Shown here: piece after piece, positions 54,131 to 63,626 of the stretch
Layout of the letters: each line of letters begins with the position of its first letter
How positions within the stretch are numbered: position 1 is the stretch's first letter
NCBI GenBank assembly: GCA_964537685.1
Contig: CAZICM010000009.1
Span: 124,001 to 188,000, forward strand
DNA length: 64,000 nt
Direction: 5' to 3'
Source of the DNA: CAZICM01 sp964537685
GTDB taxonomy: Bacteria > Myxococcota_A > Polyangia > Polyangiales > Polyangiaceae
Notes under the pieces: generated by a model
Seen by the model: the letters and a program-made list of their open reading frames with translations, nothing else
Databases searched by the model: none
What the model was told of the DNA's origin: nothing
Made by a program: the position numbers and the translations under genes

Positions 54131-55855
54131 ATGCACAAAAAACGCCTGCCCGCCATCCTCGCTTTATCGCTTTCCGCAGCCTCTTTTGGCCTTGCAGCCG
54201 CTCCTTCCGATGCCCGCGCGTTCTGCGGCTTTTATGTCGCCGGCGCCGATCAAAAACTATTCAACAATGCAACGATGGTTGTGATGATGCGCGATGGCAC
54301 AAGAACCGTGCTGTCCATGCAAAATAATTATCAAGGGCCGCCCCAAAACTTTGCCATGGTCGTGCCCGTGCCCGTCGTTCTTCAGCAGGAAAATGTTAAA
54401 ACTTTGCCCAGGGAAATCTTCGACCGGGTCGATAAATTGGCCGCTCCGCGATTGGTCGAATATTGGGAGGTCGATCCTTGTGAGGCTGGAGCTCGGGGCC
54501 GTCAATCGAGAGCCCCAGGTGGCGCGCCCCGCCCAATGTCGGCGGCAAAGGCGGCTCCCGCGGCAGAGTTGGGCGTTACGATCGAAGCCCAGTTTACCGT
54601 CGGTGAATATGAAGTCGTTATTCTTTCTGCGACGGATTCGGCCGGCCTTGAGATTTGGCTCAAGCAAAATAATTATAAAATCCCCGATGGCGCGGAGCCT
54701 TTGTTAAAACCTTATGTGCAGGCCGGCTCAAAATTCTTTGTGGCCAAAGTCGATACCTCGAAAGTGCAGTTTAAAGACGGTATGGCTATGCTTTCGCCGC
54801 TGCGATTTCATTATGATACCGATTCCTTTCAGTTGCCTGTGCGCTTGGGTCTGGTGAATTCTTCGGGTACCCAGGATTTGATTGTTCATATCTTGGCGAA
54901 GCAAAAACGCTATGAAGTCGCAAATTATAAAAATGTGACGATTCCAACGAATCTCGATGTCGATGAACAGGCCCGCGATCAGTTTGGTGCCTTTTATGCG
55001 GCGCTTTTCGATAGAACGCTCGAAGAAAATCCAGGCAGCGTGATTACCGAGTATTCTTGGGATGCGTCAAGCTGCGATCCTTGCCCTTCGCCCGCGCTGA
55101 GTCCCGCCGAGCTGTTGACCTTGGGCGCCGATGTGCTGCCCAGCGCCGAGAAAAATGAGGACGATGTGGCCCCGCCTCCGCCTATGCCGCCTGGGGGTAT
55201 GACACCTTCGAAACCAGGTCCGGCACCGGGCGGCGCGGCGAGGCCAAGGGTGTGGAACCGCGGTAATTTGCAGAGTTTTGTGTTGACGCGCTTGCATGCC
55301 CGCTATGGAAAGAATTCGCTGGGCGAGGATTTGGTCTTTCGCGAGGCGCCTGCTATCGCCGGAGGACGGGAGTTTCGGGGCGCGGGCGGGAAGCTTGAAA
55401 AAGGCTCCAGCAATCAGGGTTCCGTGAATAATTTCCAGGGCCGTTATGCGATTCGCCATCCTTGGACGGGGCCGATTAAATGCGATAATCCTGTGCGGGG
55501 AATTTGGGGTGGTCCGCCCCATACGGATGATGTAAGTCCTGGGGCAAAGGCCGCGCAGAATTTAGCCTTTGCGCCCAGGGGAAAGATTGCGCTGGCTTCT
55601 TTTGTGAAAGAGGATGTGCCGGAAATTAAAATTCAAAGCACCAGTAAGCTTGGAGATCCGAAGCCCTCGCCCCTGCCCGGTCCCCAAGAGATCAAGTCGC
55701 CCGGTTCTTCTTCCACAGGATGCGGAGCCTGTGAAGTGGGAAGGCCCAATTCAAGCGATTCATCTGGATATATAATGCATTCCATTTCAATCGCATTGTT
55801 AAGTGTATTGCGTGTATTGAAGCGCGGGCGCCGTTCATCGCCGGAAAGCCGGTAA
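54131..55855 (+). CDS. DUF2330 protein with MYXO-CTERM-like tail
   Basis: 574 aa. A signal peptide (ending near DARAFC) leads into the DUF2330 domain: CGFYVAGADQKLFNNATMVVMMRDG...NNYQGPPQNFAMVVPVP, about 30-320. A Pro/Gly-rich linker follows. The end has TGCGACEVG, a hydrophobic helix (ISIALLSVLRVL) and RGRRSS, which fits the Cys-TM-Arg layout of the MYXO-CTERM surface-sorting signal of Myxococcota. The function of DUF2330 proteins is unknown; they are exported. The start ATG 54131 follows the -1 region directly. Confidence 0.85.
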   Translation: MHKKRLPAILALSLSAASFGLAAAPSDARAFCGFYVAGADQKLFNNATMVVMMRDGTRTVLSMQNNYQGPPQNFAMVVPVPVVLQQENVKTLPREIFDRVDKLAAPRLVEYWEVDPCEAGARGRQSRAPGGAPRPMSAAKAAPAAELGVTIEAQFTVGEYEVVILSATDSAGLEIWLKQNNYKIPDGAEPLLKPYVQAGSKFFVAKVDTSKVQFKDGMAMLSPLRFHYDTDSFQLPVRLGLVNSSGTQDLIVHILAKQKRYEVANYKNVTIPTNLDVDEQARDQFGAFYAALFDRTLEENPGSVITEYSWDASSCDPCPSPALSPAELLTLGADVLPSAEKNEDDVAPPPPMPPGGMTPSKPGPAPGGAARPRVWNRGNLQSFVLTRLHARYGKNSLGEDLVFREAPAIAGGREFRGAGGKLEKGSSNQGSVNNFQGRYAIRHPWTGPIKCDNPVRGIWGGPPHTDDVSPGAKAAQNLAFAPRGKIALASFVKEDVPEIKIQSTSKLGDPKPSPLPGPQEIKSPGSSSTGCGACEVGRPNSSDSSGYIMHSISIALLSVLRVLKRGRRSSPESR

Positions 55856-55867
55856 GAGAGATCGTAT

Positions 55868-58108
55868 ATGCAAACGACTTCGATCTTGAGCGGAACGCTT
55901 GTTGCGGTGGCCGTGGTTGGATGTGGAACACCGCCATCGGCGCCTTCTTCACAGGCTTCGTCCGATAAAAATACGGCGCCTTCCGATTCTTCGGCCGCGC
56001 CCGTGATTGCCGAGGCCATTTTGCCCAAGAGACCCGACGATTTCGCGCCTTCTCAAATGCTTCTCTCGGGAAAAAGAGCGCTGACAGGCAAGGATGTCGT
56101 CGATGTCGATCGCTGTGAGCCTTGTCATGCCGATGTGGTGGCTCAGTGGAAATCGAGCGTCCATTCGTTCGCGTCGTTTAACAATCCGGTCTATCGTTAT
56201 TCTGTAGAGCGTTTCCGGGCCGATCGAAATCCCAAAGCCAGCCGTTTTTGCGGGGGATGTCACGATATCGCGCTGATGGTCGATGGCGCGATGGATGAGG
56301 CCGAGATTCAGCCCGCCGATTATCGCGCCCACGCGGGTGTGAGCTGTATGAGCTGTCATAGCGTGGAGAGTGTGAGGCCCGATGGAAATGGGAGTTATAC
56401 GCTGACGACCGAGCCTTTGCCTCTTCCCGAGTCGGGTAATGCCCAAAGTTTAAAGGCTCATATCGAAAGGGCCGCGCAGCCCGCTTTAAAGTCGGCCGGT
56501 CTGTGTATTTCGTGTCACCGGGCGTTTCTTAATGAAGGTACTGGCAATAAACACCATTTAATTGGCCAGGATGATGGCACGCCCTGGCAGCGATCGGTGT
56601 ACGCGGGTTCTAAAATTCATCGGATTGATGATCAATCTGTTGAAAATGAAGAAAAATCGTGCCGGCAGTGTCATATGCCGATGGAGAACGCGCCTTTGGG
56701 CGATGTGGCGGCGACGCGGGAGCAGCAGGGGAAGGTGGCCTCGCACCGTTTTGCGGGAGCGCATACGTGGCTGGCTTCGATGCGGGGCGATGCCGAGCAG
56801 TTGAAATGGACGCGCGCGATGCTCGAGGGGGCCGCGAGTTTGGATATCGCCGTGGCGACTTTTGGGGATGGGCGGCGTCATTTGCCCGCGGATGGTGCGC
56901 CTTTGAAGGCTGGGGAGCGGGTCACGCTGGATGTGGTGGTGCGCAATGTGAGGGTGGGGCACCGCTTTCCAGGCGGTGTGATGGATGCCCAGGATGTGTG
57001 GATCGAAATTGTGGTGAGCGATGCGAAGGGTAAAACCGTCGCGGAAGCAGGGCTTTTGCACGAGAAGTCAGGGGCCGATCCGAGCGCGCACCGGCTGTTG
57101 GTGATGCAGGCCGGCGATGATGGAAAACCCTTGTTTGAAAGGCAAACGCATTTATTCCGGGCGCCGGTCTTTAATTCAACCGTATTGCCTCGGGATGCGG
57201 CTGTCGTGCAATATGGATTTGAAGTGCCGGCTTCGCTTTCGGCAGATCGGCTTCCGCTGCGGGCCGTGGCAAGGCTTCGTCACCGGACGCGCAATCTCGA
57301 TGTGTTTGCGGCGGCTTGTAAAGATGCCCGATCGGCGCGGGGGCTGAAGTTTAGGGCGGTTTCGCCCCGTTCCGATCTCGATCCGTGTGCGGCTCAGCCG
57401 GTGACGGAAATTGCCCGGTCCGAGGCGGCGCTGGGCGCGCAGGCCGCGGGCGATGCTTTAAAAAGGCCGCTTTGGAAGCGGATGTACGAGCATGGCTTGG
57501 GGATGCTGTCGGCGCTGCAGGAACGGCTGGATGAAGGGCGGCCGAGTTTGATGCTGGCTCTTTCAGAGCTTTCGGCTCAGGGCGCGGCGGCCGATAAGGC
57601 GATGGTGATGAGCGCTCTGGCCGAGCTTGCGGCGCGCCAAGGGCGTGTCGATGAGGCGATGGACTGGCTCGAGAAGGTGGAGCAGCTTTTGCCTTCGCAT
57701 CCTGCGGCGGCGTATACGCGGGGAAAGGCGCATGCGCTGGTGTGGCGCTGGCCGGATGCGGCGCGCTTTTTGGGGCCTGTGGCGTCGGCGGCGCCCGGGG
57801 ATGACAGCATTTGGGCGGCGCTTGCGGTGGCGCGGGGAAGCGCGGGCGATGATGCGGGTGCGTTGGGGGCCGCCGTTTCGGGGCTGAAGATTCAGCCTAG
57901 GGATCAAGACATGCTGAGGGTGCAGGCGCTTTCGCTGTCGCGTTTGCAGGTTTCGGAGTCCGCGCGGGAGGCGGCGTTTGAAGCGTGGCGCGGCGTTCAG
58001 ACGGCGGATGAAATTCCCTATGTAAAAGGGCGCTGCAGCATGACGGTGCCGGGCTGTGCAAATGAGCGCAATCCGGTGCATCTGCATTGGATGCGATCCG
58101 CGCCCTAA
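55868..58108 (+). CDS. Pentaheme cytochrome c554-like lipoprotein with TPR C-terminus
   Basis: 746 aa. Lipobox VVGC near residue 19. Five CxxCH heme motifs at Cys83 (CEPCH), 128 (CGGCH), 160 (CMSCH), 213 (CISCH) and 265 (CRQCH). The spacing fits the cytochrome c554/hydroxylamine-oxidoreductase type. A beta-rich section (about 335-500) and a helical TPR-like C-terminus (about 540-745) follow. It is likely exported and matured through the Ccm system. It starts 12 bp after the DUF2330 stop, so the two may form a unit. Confidence 0.87.
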   Translation: MQTTSILSGTLVAVAVVGCGTPPSAPSSQASSDKNTAPSDSSAAPVIAEAILPKRPDDFAPSQMLLSGKRALTGKDVVDVDRCEPCHADVVAQWKSSVHSFASFNNPVYRYSVERFRADRNPKASRFCGGCHDIALMVDGAMDEAEIQPADYRAHAGVSCMSCHSVESVRPDGNGSYTLTTEPLPLPESGNAQSLKAHIERAAQPALKSAGLCISCHRAFLNEGTGNKHHLIGQDDGTPWQRSVYAGSKIHRIDDQSVENEEKSCRQCHMPMENAPLGDVAATREQQGKVASHRFAGAHTWLASMRGDAEQLKWTRAMLEGAASLDIAVATFGDGRRHLPADGAPLKAGERVTLDVVVRNVRVGHRFPGGVMDAQDVWIEIVVSDAKGKTVAEAGLLHEKSGADPSAHRLLVMQAGDDGKPLFERQTHLFRAPVFNSTVLPRDAAVVQYGFEVPASLSADRLPLRAVARLRHRTRNLDVFAAACKDARSARGLKFRAVSPRSDLDPCAAQPVTEIARSEAALGAQAAGDALKRPLWKRMYEHGLGMLSALQERLDEGRPSLMLALSELSAQGAAADKAMVMSALAELAARQGRVDEAMDWLEKVEQLLPSHPAAAYTRGKAHALVWRWPDAARFLGPVASAAPGDDSIWAALAVARGSAGDDAGALGAAVSGLKIQPRDQDMLRVQALSLSRLQVSESAREAAFEAWRGVQTADEIPYVKGRCSMTVPGCANERNPVHLHWMRSAP

Positions 58109-58128
58109 CAATGATAGTGTGCCCCTCT

Positions 58129-59289
58129 ATGACGAGCGCGATATTCGATTTGGAAAATCCAAGCGAAGAACACCGGATGCTTCGCCAAATGGTGCGCGAT
58201 TTTGCCCGCAATGTGGTCGAGCCTCAGGCCGATGAGCACGATAAAAAAGCGGCGCTGAATGTGCCTCTATTGCGGCGTTTGGGTGAGCTTGGCCTGCTTG
58301 GAATTACGGTGCCTTCCGCTTATGGAGGCGCGGGTATGGATGCCACGGCCGCGGTGATTGTTCATCACGAGCTGTCGAAGAGCGATCCAGGCTTTACGCT
58401 CGCGTATTTGGCCCATTCGATGTTATTTGTGAATAATTTTTTTAATGCGTCGAATGATGCTCAGCGGGAGCGCTGGCTTTCAAAGGTGATTTCGGGAGAG
58501 CACATCGGCGCGATGGGAATGACGGAGCCCTCGAGCGGAACCGATGTGCTGGGGATGAAGACCTTTGCGCGGCGGCAGGGCGATGATTTTGTGCTGAAGG
58601 GGCGTAAGGCGCTGATTACCAACGCGCCCGAGGCCGATATTTTTATCGTTTACGCAAGGGTGGACGAGCGCATCACGACCTTTGTGGTCGAGCGGGGAAT
58701 GCCGGGTTTTGCGACGGATGAGAAGACGCCGAAGATGGGTATGCGCGGCTCCACGATGAGCGAATTGATGTTCGATGATTGTGTGGTGCCGGCTTCGCAT
58801 GTGCTGGGCGAGGTGGGCGGCGGGATTCGCAATATGATGCGCAATCTCGAGATCGAGCGGCTGACGCTGGCGGCGATGAGTTTGGGTATCGCCGATCGGT
58901 GTATGGAGATTATGTGCGCTTACGCGGCGGAGCGGACGAGCTTTGGCAAGCCGATCGCCGAGCATGGTCAGATTCAGCGTTATATCGGCGAGAGTTATGC
59001 GAAGACGGAAGCCGCCCGGGCGCTGATTTATTCGGTGGCGCAGAAGATGAGGCAGGATTCGCGGAATCGTTTGGGAACGGATGCGGCGAAATTGTTTGCG
59101 GCGCCTGTGGGGAAGGAAGTGGCCGACAATGCGATGCAGGTGCTGGGCGGCTGGGGTTACTGCACCGAGTATAAAGTCGAGCGCTTTTTCCGGGATGCGA
59201 AGCTGTTGGAGATCGGCGGCGGGACGCTCGAGTCGCATCAGAAGAATATTACGAAAGAGCTTCTGAAGGATTTGGCGCTTCGGGGCTGA
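58129..59289 (+). CDS. Acyl-CoA dehydrogenase, isovaleryl-CoA type
   Basis: 386 aa FAD enzyme. MTEPSSGTDVLGM, GMRGSTMSELMFDDC and AMQVLGGWGYCTEY are family signatures. The position that carries the catalytic Glu in medium-chain enzymes is Gly (IGGGTLES). Glu243 in NLEIERLTLA matches the catalytic Glu of isovaleryl-CoA dehydrogenase. Short branched acyl-CoA substrates are therefore likely. ATG 58129 begins the conserved region; upstream in-frame codons overlap the cytochrome gene. Its 3' end overlaps rsmE by 41 bp in convergent orientation. Confidence 0.9.
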   Translation: MTSAIFDLENPSEEHRMLRQMVRDFARNVVEPQADEHDKKAALNVPLLRRLGELGLLGITVPSAYGGAGMDATAAVIVHHELSKSDPGFTLAYLAHSMLFVNNFFNASNDAQRERWLSKVISGEHIGAMGMTEPSSGTDVLGMKTFARRQGDDFVLKGRKALITNAPEADIFIVYARVDERITTFVVERGMPGFATDEKTPKMGMRGSTMSELMFDDCVVPASHVLGEVGGGIRNMMRNLEIERLTLAAMSLGIADRCMEIMCAYAAERTSFGKPIAEHGQIQRYIGESYAKTEAARALIYSVAQKMRQDSRNRLGTDAAKLFAAPVGKEVADNAMQVLGGWGYCTEYKVERFFRDAKLLEIGGGTLESHQKNITKELLKDLALRG

Positions 59290-60046
59290 GGATGAGCAGC
59301 GCGCCGAGCAAGGCCGCGCATACGGTTTCTGTGCGCAAGACAAATGGGCCTAATCGCGTCCGGTGAAAGCCTGCTCTCTCCATTTGATTCAATTCCATTT
59401 CTGAAAATCCTCCCTCGGGTCCAATCGCCAATACGATCGGCGTTGTATGCGAGAGCGTGATCAAATGGTCGCGCAAAGGCTGAGAAGCATGGGGATCGAG
59501 ACAGAAGGATTGAGGAGCAATGGGATTGGGCTGCTTTGTGTTTGAAGCGATTTCGGCGAGGGCTTGATCGAGGCTGAGGGGTGAGAAGATCTTGGGGATA
59601 TCGCCTCGGCCGCATTGGCGCGCGGCTTGAACGGCGACGCGGATAAGGCGCTCTCGGCGGGTGCCGGGATGGCCGGGGCGGCTGATGCTTCGTTCGCTGA
59701 GGATGGGCATAAAGCAAGTGGCGCCGAGTTCGGTCGCGTCGCGCAGGACGGCATCGACTTTGTCGCCTTTGGACATGGCTTGAAGCAGCGTGATGGAGCG
59801 GCGGGCGATATGCGTTGCGGGGCGTATTTCGGCGAGGCGCGCGATAACCCGGGCGCGGTGTTCGATGCGGCAGATTTGGGCGTCGGCTTCGAGAACGTGC
59901 TCTGGATCGAAGGCGATAAACATATCGCCGGGGCCCAGCCGGTGAACGCGGCTGATATAGGCCGAGCTGTCTTCGGGAAGGACGATTTCACGCTCGTCCG
60001 TGGTCTTGAGTTCCACGGGGACGCGCAGATTTTTTTTTTGGATCAC
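59249..60046 (-). CDS. rsmE: 16S rRNA m3U1498 methyltransferase RsmE
   Basis: 265 aa SPOUT-class methyltransferase. LLQAMSKGDKVDAVLRDATELG, AARQCGRGDIPKI and LAIGPEGGFSEMELNQMERAGF with LGPFVLRTETVCAALLGAL are diagnostic. GTG 60046 overlaps the prmA stop as GTGA, so translation is coupled. A run of ten A residues (coding strand) lies at codons 3-6, immediately after the start. The pairing prmA-rsmE is common. The open frame extends further upstream inside prmA but without homology. Confidence 0.93.
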   Translation of the reverse strand: MIQKKNLRVPVELKTTDEREIVLPEDSSAYISRVHRLGPGDMFIAFDPEHVLEADAQICRIEHRARVIARLAEIRPATHIARRSITLLQAMSKGDKVDAVLRDATELGATCFMPILSERSISRPGHPGTRRERLIRVAVQAARQCGRGDIPKIFSPLSLDQALAEIASNTKQPNPIAPQSFCLDPHASQPLRDHLITLSHTTPIVLAIGPEGGFSEMELNQMERAGFHRTRLGPFVLRTETVCAALLGALLILSPEAPNPSEALS

Positions 60047-60948
60047 GGCTGATCCACAAACAAAATCGCGACCCAGGATTCGCCGCCCGCGCCTTCGCGC
60101 TGTTTGCGTTCGGCGGCTTTGAGCGATGGGCGAAGGGATGTGTAGAGCTGGATCATCGTTTCGGCTTCGCCTTCGAGCAGGCCCGATAAAATAAGCCTTC
60201 CTTTGGGCTGTACCCGTTCGATAAGGGCAGGGGCCAAGGGTCCTAGGATGCGGGCTTCGATGTTCGCGAGTACCCAGGGAAAGGTTTGATGGATGGAGTC
60301 GACGGGAACCGCCGCGCATTCGATCCGATCGCTTAAGCCATTGCGTTCGGCGTTTTCTTTGACCACGTCGATTACGTCTTCATCGATGTCGATCGCGACG
60401 GCTTTGCGGGCGCCGAATAAAAGCGCGCAGAAGGCCAAAATGCCGCTTCCTGTGCCCACATCCAGGATGTCCTCGGCTTGAAGCCCGGCCGCGTGTTCGT
60501 CGAGCATTTCGGCGACCAGCGAAGTCGTCGGATGAAGGCCGGTGCCAAAGGCGCGGCCCGGTTCAAGCTCCAGTTTGATCTCGCCTTCGGGGACGGAAAA
60601 ATCGCTGATCCAGGGAGGCACGACACGGATGCGCGGGGTGAGCAAAAAGGGCGAAAAATGCTCTTTCCAGGCATCGCGCCAGGCATCGCCGATGACTTCT
60701 TCGAGGCGGGCATGAAGCGCAGGGTTGTGCTCGTTGAGCGCTGAAATAGCCTGTTCGGCGTCGGCGTGGTGTTCAAAGCTGCCCACGAGCGTGACCAAAC
60801 CTTGGCCCGCACCGCGCACCAGCGTTTGATCGTCGCGTTCTTCGACGCCGCCCGCGCCGAGCTCAAAGAGAAAAGCCGAGAGTTCATCCGCTTCATCCGA
60901 AGGCGCATCGATGGCGACAAAGGGATAGCGGGCCTGAGGCAAAGGCAC
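60043..60948 (-). CDS. prmA: Ribosomal protein L11 methyltransferase PrmA
   Basis: 301 aa SAM-dependent enzyme that trimethylates ribosomal protein L11. SAM-binding motif DVGTGSGILAFCALLFGARKAVAIDID and the acceptor-site motif LANIEARILGPLAP are clear. The substrate-recognition domain is N-terminal, with WRDAWKEHFSPF. It is coupled to rsmE downstream. The gene directly upstream, about 9 bp away, is an unrelated exported TPR-like protein. Confidence 0.95.
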   Translation of the reverse strand: MPLPQARYPFVAIDAPSDEADELSAFLFELGAGGVEERDDQTLVRGAGQGLVTLVGSFEHHADAEQAISALNEHNPALHARLEEVIGDAWRDAWKEHFSPFLLTPRIRVVPPWISDFSVPEGEIKLELEPGRAFGTGLHPTTSLVAEMLDEHAAGLQAEDILDVGTGSGILAFCALLFGARKAVAIDIDEDVIDVVKENAERNGLSDRIECAAVPVDSIHQTFPWVLANIEARILGPLAPALIERVQPKGRLILSGLLEGEAETMIQLYTSLRPSLKAAERKQREGAGGESWVAILFVDQP

Positions 60949-60956
60949 GCGGGCTC

Positions 60957-61865
60957 CTATTCGCTGATGCGGATCGACACGCGCGCGGTGTCGCTTTGCT
61001 GGGTGAGCAGGATGGTTGTGGCGACGGCTCCGCCCACGACGAGAAGGCCCACGGGAACCCAGAACCAGGGGCTCGAAAGCACGCCGCCTTTGGGTTCGGG
61101 AACGGCGATGCGCAAAGGTGTGTCGGCGTCGCCGCGCGCCGCGACGGGCAGGCCGCCTTTGTCTGTGGCTTGAATGTAGTACTCGATTAAAGGCGGTTTG
61201 ACGGCGGTGCCGGGAATCTGCGCGCGGAATTGGCCGCTCACATAGGTGCCCGCGATGGTGATGAATTTGCCTTTGGCGCCCGTTCTGTATGCGAGCCCCA
61301 TGCTTTTCACGCGGCTGTCGGGATCGTCGACGGAAGCCGTGAGTTTGATGGTTTGATCGGGAGCGACTTGGGCCGGTGAGGTGTGGGTAATCTTGACGGG
61401 TTTCTCGACGGCGACGGGCTTGGATTCATCGACTTTGCCGGGCTTGCCTTCTTCGACCCATTTGGTTTTGGTGGCCGTGAAAAACTCGCGGAAGCGAGGG
61501 GATTCGTTTTTGCCGAGCTCGTAATTTTCATCGAGCACATAGAGCCCGCGTACGGCGGCGTCGGCTTCTTCTTTGCGGTTGAGCGTGATGTAGTTGTAGG
61601 CGAGCAGCCTATAGATTTCGATCTTGTCCTGCTTTGAGGTTCCGGGCCGGACGAGCGCTGCGGAGAGGGTTTGAATCGACTCTTCGTAGGCTTGATCGTC
61701 GAAGAGATCGGCGCCCTTTTGGATGAGTGTGGTTACGCTTTTTCCGCCGGACGCTTGGGCAAATGCGGTGTCGGGTGCTGAGGTGAGCGCGGCGGCATTG
61801 CAGAAAGCGGCAAACAGTAGCGTTGATGCAATGCGGCCCCGGCGCCCAGGCATGGAGAGAGACAT
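60957..61865 (-). CDS. Exported TPR-like protein with C-terminal membrane anchor
   Basis: 302 aa from ATG 61865. A signal peptide (ASTLLFAAFCNAAALTS) is followed by a short TPR-like region (LIQKGADLFDDQAYEESIQTLSAALVRPG...LLAYNYITLNRKEEADAAVRGLY). An Ig-like/beta domain covers about 150-250. One TM helix (PWFWVPVGLLVVGGAVATTILL) sits near residue 270. Such proteins are common in Myxococcota operons without known role. The longer frame reaches into the metalloprotease gene, so 61865 is preferred. Confidence 0.75.
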   Translation of the reverse strand: MSLSMPGRRGRIASTLLFAAFCNAAALTSAPDTAFAQASGGKSVTTLIQKGADLFDDQAYEESIQTLSAALVRPGTSKQDKIEIYRLLAYNYITLNRKEEADAAVRGLYVLDENYELGKNESPRFREFFTATKTKWVEEGKPGKVDESKPVAVEKPVKITHTSPAQVAPDQTIKLTASVDDPDSRVKSMGLAYRTGAKGKFITIAGTYVSGQFRAQIPGTAVKPPLIEYYIQATDKGGLPVAARGDADTPLRIAVPEPKGGVLSSPWFWVPVGLLVVGGAVATTILLTQQSDTARVSIRISE

Positions 61866-61923
61866 GAGCGGGAGGGTATCGGTTCTGTTGAATTGGGCCA
61901 AGGTGGTCGTGGGCTGTTCGTTG

Positions 61924-62967
61924 CTATTTGCCCTGTTCGAGTACGCCGCCCATGGCCACCACGAAGCCCATGCTGGGTTGATCGGCGACAAGCACAAAGT
62001 TTTGGGCGGCAATTTCATCGGGATGGAATATCTCATTCATGAAATTGCGTCCGACGAGGCCGAGGTATTGGGGAATGAGCGGCGTGCTTGCGTACATTAA
62101 TGCATTGCCATCGGTGCCGATGATAGGCTGGAATTGGCCTTGATCATTTTTATCGATGGCCATAAACCACCATTCGAGATAATCGAAAAATAGGCCGCCT
62201 TCATAAGGTCCTTTGGCCAAGAGGACGGGCAAGAGCTTGCGCCGTACGATATTGCCTGTTTCGCCGGGGACGCTGGGCACATCCATTTCGATGTAGACAT
62301 TGAGCTCGGGTGTGTCTGGATTGGTGATTTTCAGTCCGGCCATGGTGGTGCCCGCTTCTTTGGGGCCCCAGGGTAAATCCGGCAATACAACAGGATTGCC
62401 TGTGCTGCGGTAATGCATTAGCGCATAGATTTCATAGCGCCGGGTTGGATTGTTTTTGCTAAATAAATGAAAGAATTCGTGGATGATAACGCCTTCTAAA
62501 TAGCTGGTATCGCTCGAGGGATGGAGGGGATCGCCATAATTGGGCGCGGTGGCGAGGCTTGCGACCATATTGGCGGGCAATGCGATCACGTTGTTCTGGC
62601 GGGTATAGGCGGCGTATCCTTCTTCCAATCCGCTGGTTTTGACCAAATACACGTTATCGGGGAAGAGCAGATTGAGCCTGGCGAATTTGGCCCGAATCGA
62701 ATTGAAGATTTGCTGAAGCGAGGTGATTTCGGCCGAAGACCATTCCATGACCTGGGAAGCCACGTAGTCGAGGTAAATGTCGACGGTGACGGTAACGACC
62801 TCCTGCCGGAGATTGACCCTGGATTGGCGGTCAAACTGGCTTTGAGAATTTACAAAATCGTCCGCGGTGGTGAGCAGTTTTCTTCCGGTGGCTAGGCTGG
62901 CCGCGAAGACAGCCGTTCCGTTGGGCAATGTGCCAATGGAAATGTCGTTCTGGGTTCTGTCGGTCAT
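61924..62967 (-). CDS. Zinc metalloprotease-like protein (HExxH)
   Basis: 347 aa. GVIIHEFFHLFSKNN holds the HExxH zinc motif near residues 162-166; HPDEIAAQNFVLV near 315 could supply a third ligand, in gluzincin style. No signal peptide is obvious. The family is not identified. The start is firm: AAGGAGGAACC lies just upstream of ATG 62967. Its ATG overlaps the VTT-protein stop as ATGA, so it belongs to the coupled set with the two genes before it. Confidence 0.7.
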   Translation of the reverse strand: MTDRTQNDISIGTLPNGTAVFAASLATGRKLLTTADDFVNSQSQFDRQSRVNLRQEVVTVTVDIYLDYVASQVMEWSSAEITSLQQIFNSIRAKFARLNLLFPDNVYLVKTSGLEEGYAAYTRQNNVIALPANMVASLATAPNYGDPLHPSSDTSYLEGVIIHEFFHLFSKNNPTRRYEIYALMHYRSTGNPVVLPDLPWGPKEAGTTMAGLKITNPDTPELNVYIEMDVPSVPGETGNIVRRKLLPVLLAKGPYEGGLFFDYLEWWFMAIDKNDQGQFQPIIGTDGNALMYASTPLIPQYLGLVGRNFMNEIFHPDEIAAQNFVLVADQPSMGFVVAMGGVLEQGK

Positions 62968-63626
62968 TGAAGGTTCCTCCTTGAGAGCAGCATGAAGAAT
63001 CCGGGAAGCGCGATCGCTCCCAGAAATACGAATAAAAACGAGACGGTATCCACGGCGAGCACGCCGGCGCCCGCGTAGACAAGCGAAATGCCCGCATTGG
63101 ATAAGGCGCAGCGGGAAAGCAGTGTGGATGCGGGCATTCCACAGGCTCCCGAGAGCAGTACCGTGGCCTCGGCGAGGACAGGGACGGGGCGCGAGACCAA
63201 GAGGGCGGCTTCGCCATAGCGGGAAAAGAGGTGTTCGGCTCTGGATAGTTCGCTTTCCCCCACAATTTTGCGCAGTCCAGGCCGGCCGAGCCTTCGGCCG
63301 ATGAACAGGGCCAGAAGTGAACCGGCGCTCATTCCCGCCCAGGAAATAAAGGCTCCGGCCCAGAAGCCAAAGAGGGCCCCCGATGCCGTGCTGACCACGC
63401 TGGAAGGGATGGGCAGCACGACATCGGAGGCAAGTAAGAGCGCTATGGCCGCGGCGGCCAGGCTTTTGGGGCTGTCTGGAGCTAAGAGTTGAGTGGAAAG
63501 CGTGTTAAATCTTTCCTCAAACAGCGCAAAAGGCCCCAAAATAAGCGCCAACAGGACAAAGGCGAGCACCGCCCAGCGAAAAGAAGGGCGGCGTTGGACC
63601 GATTCGTGGACGGTGCTGCCGTTCAT
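62964..63626 (-). CDS. VTT-domain (TVP38/DedA-type) membrane protein
   Basis: 220 aa with about five TM helices. The conserved core is SDVVLPIPSSVVSTASGALFGFWAGAFISWAGMSAGSLLALFIGRRLG, matching the DedA/SNARE-associated family (lipid scrambling or membrane homeostasis). Another conserved part is RYGEAALLVSRPVPVLAEATVLLSGA. ATG 63626 overlaps the upstream gene's stop as ATGA; the open frame extends to 63686 inside that gene. Confidence 0.88.
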   Translation of the reverse strand: MNGSTVHESVQRRPSFRWAVLAFVLLALILGPFALFEERFNTLSTQLLAPDSPKSLAAAAIALLLASDVVLPIPSSVVSTASGALFGFWAGAFISWAGMSAGSLLALFIGRRLGRPGLRKIVGESELSRAEHLFSRYGEAALLVSRPVPVLAEATVLLSGACGMPASTLLSRCALSNAGISLVYAGAGVLAVDTVSFLFVFLGAIALPGFFMLLSRRNLQ

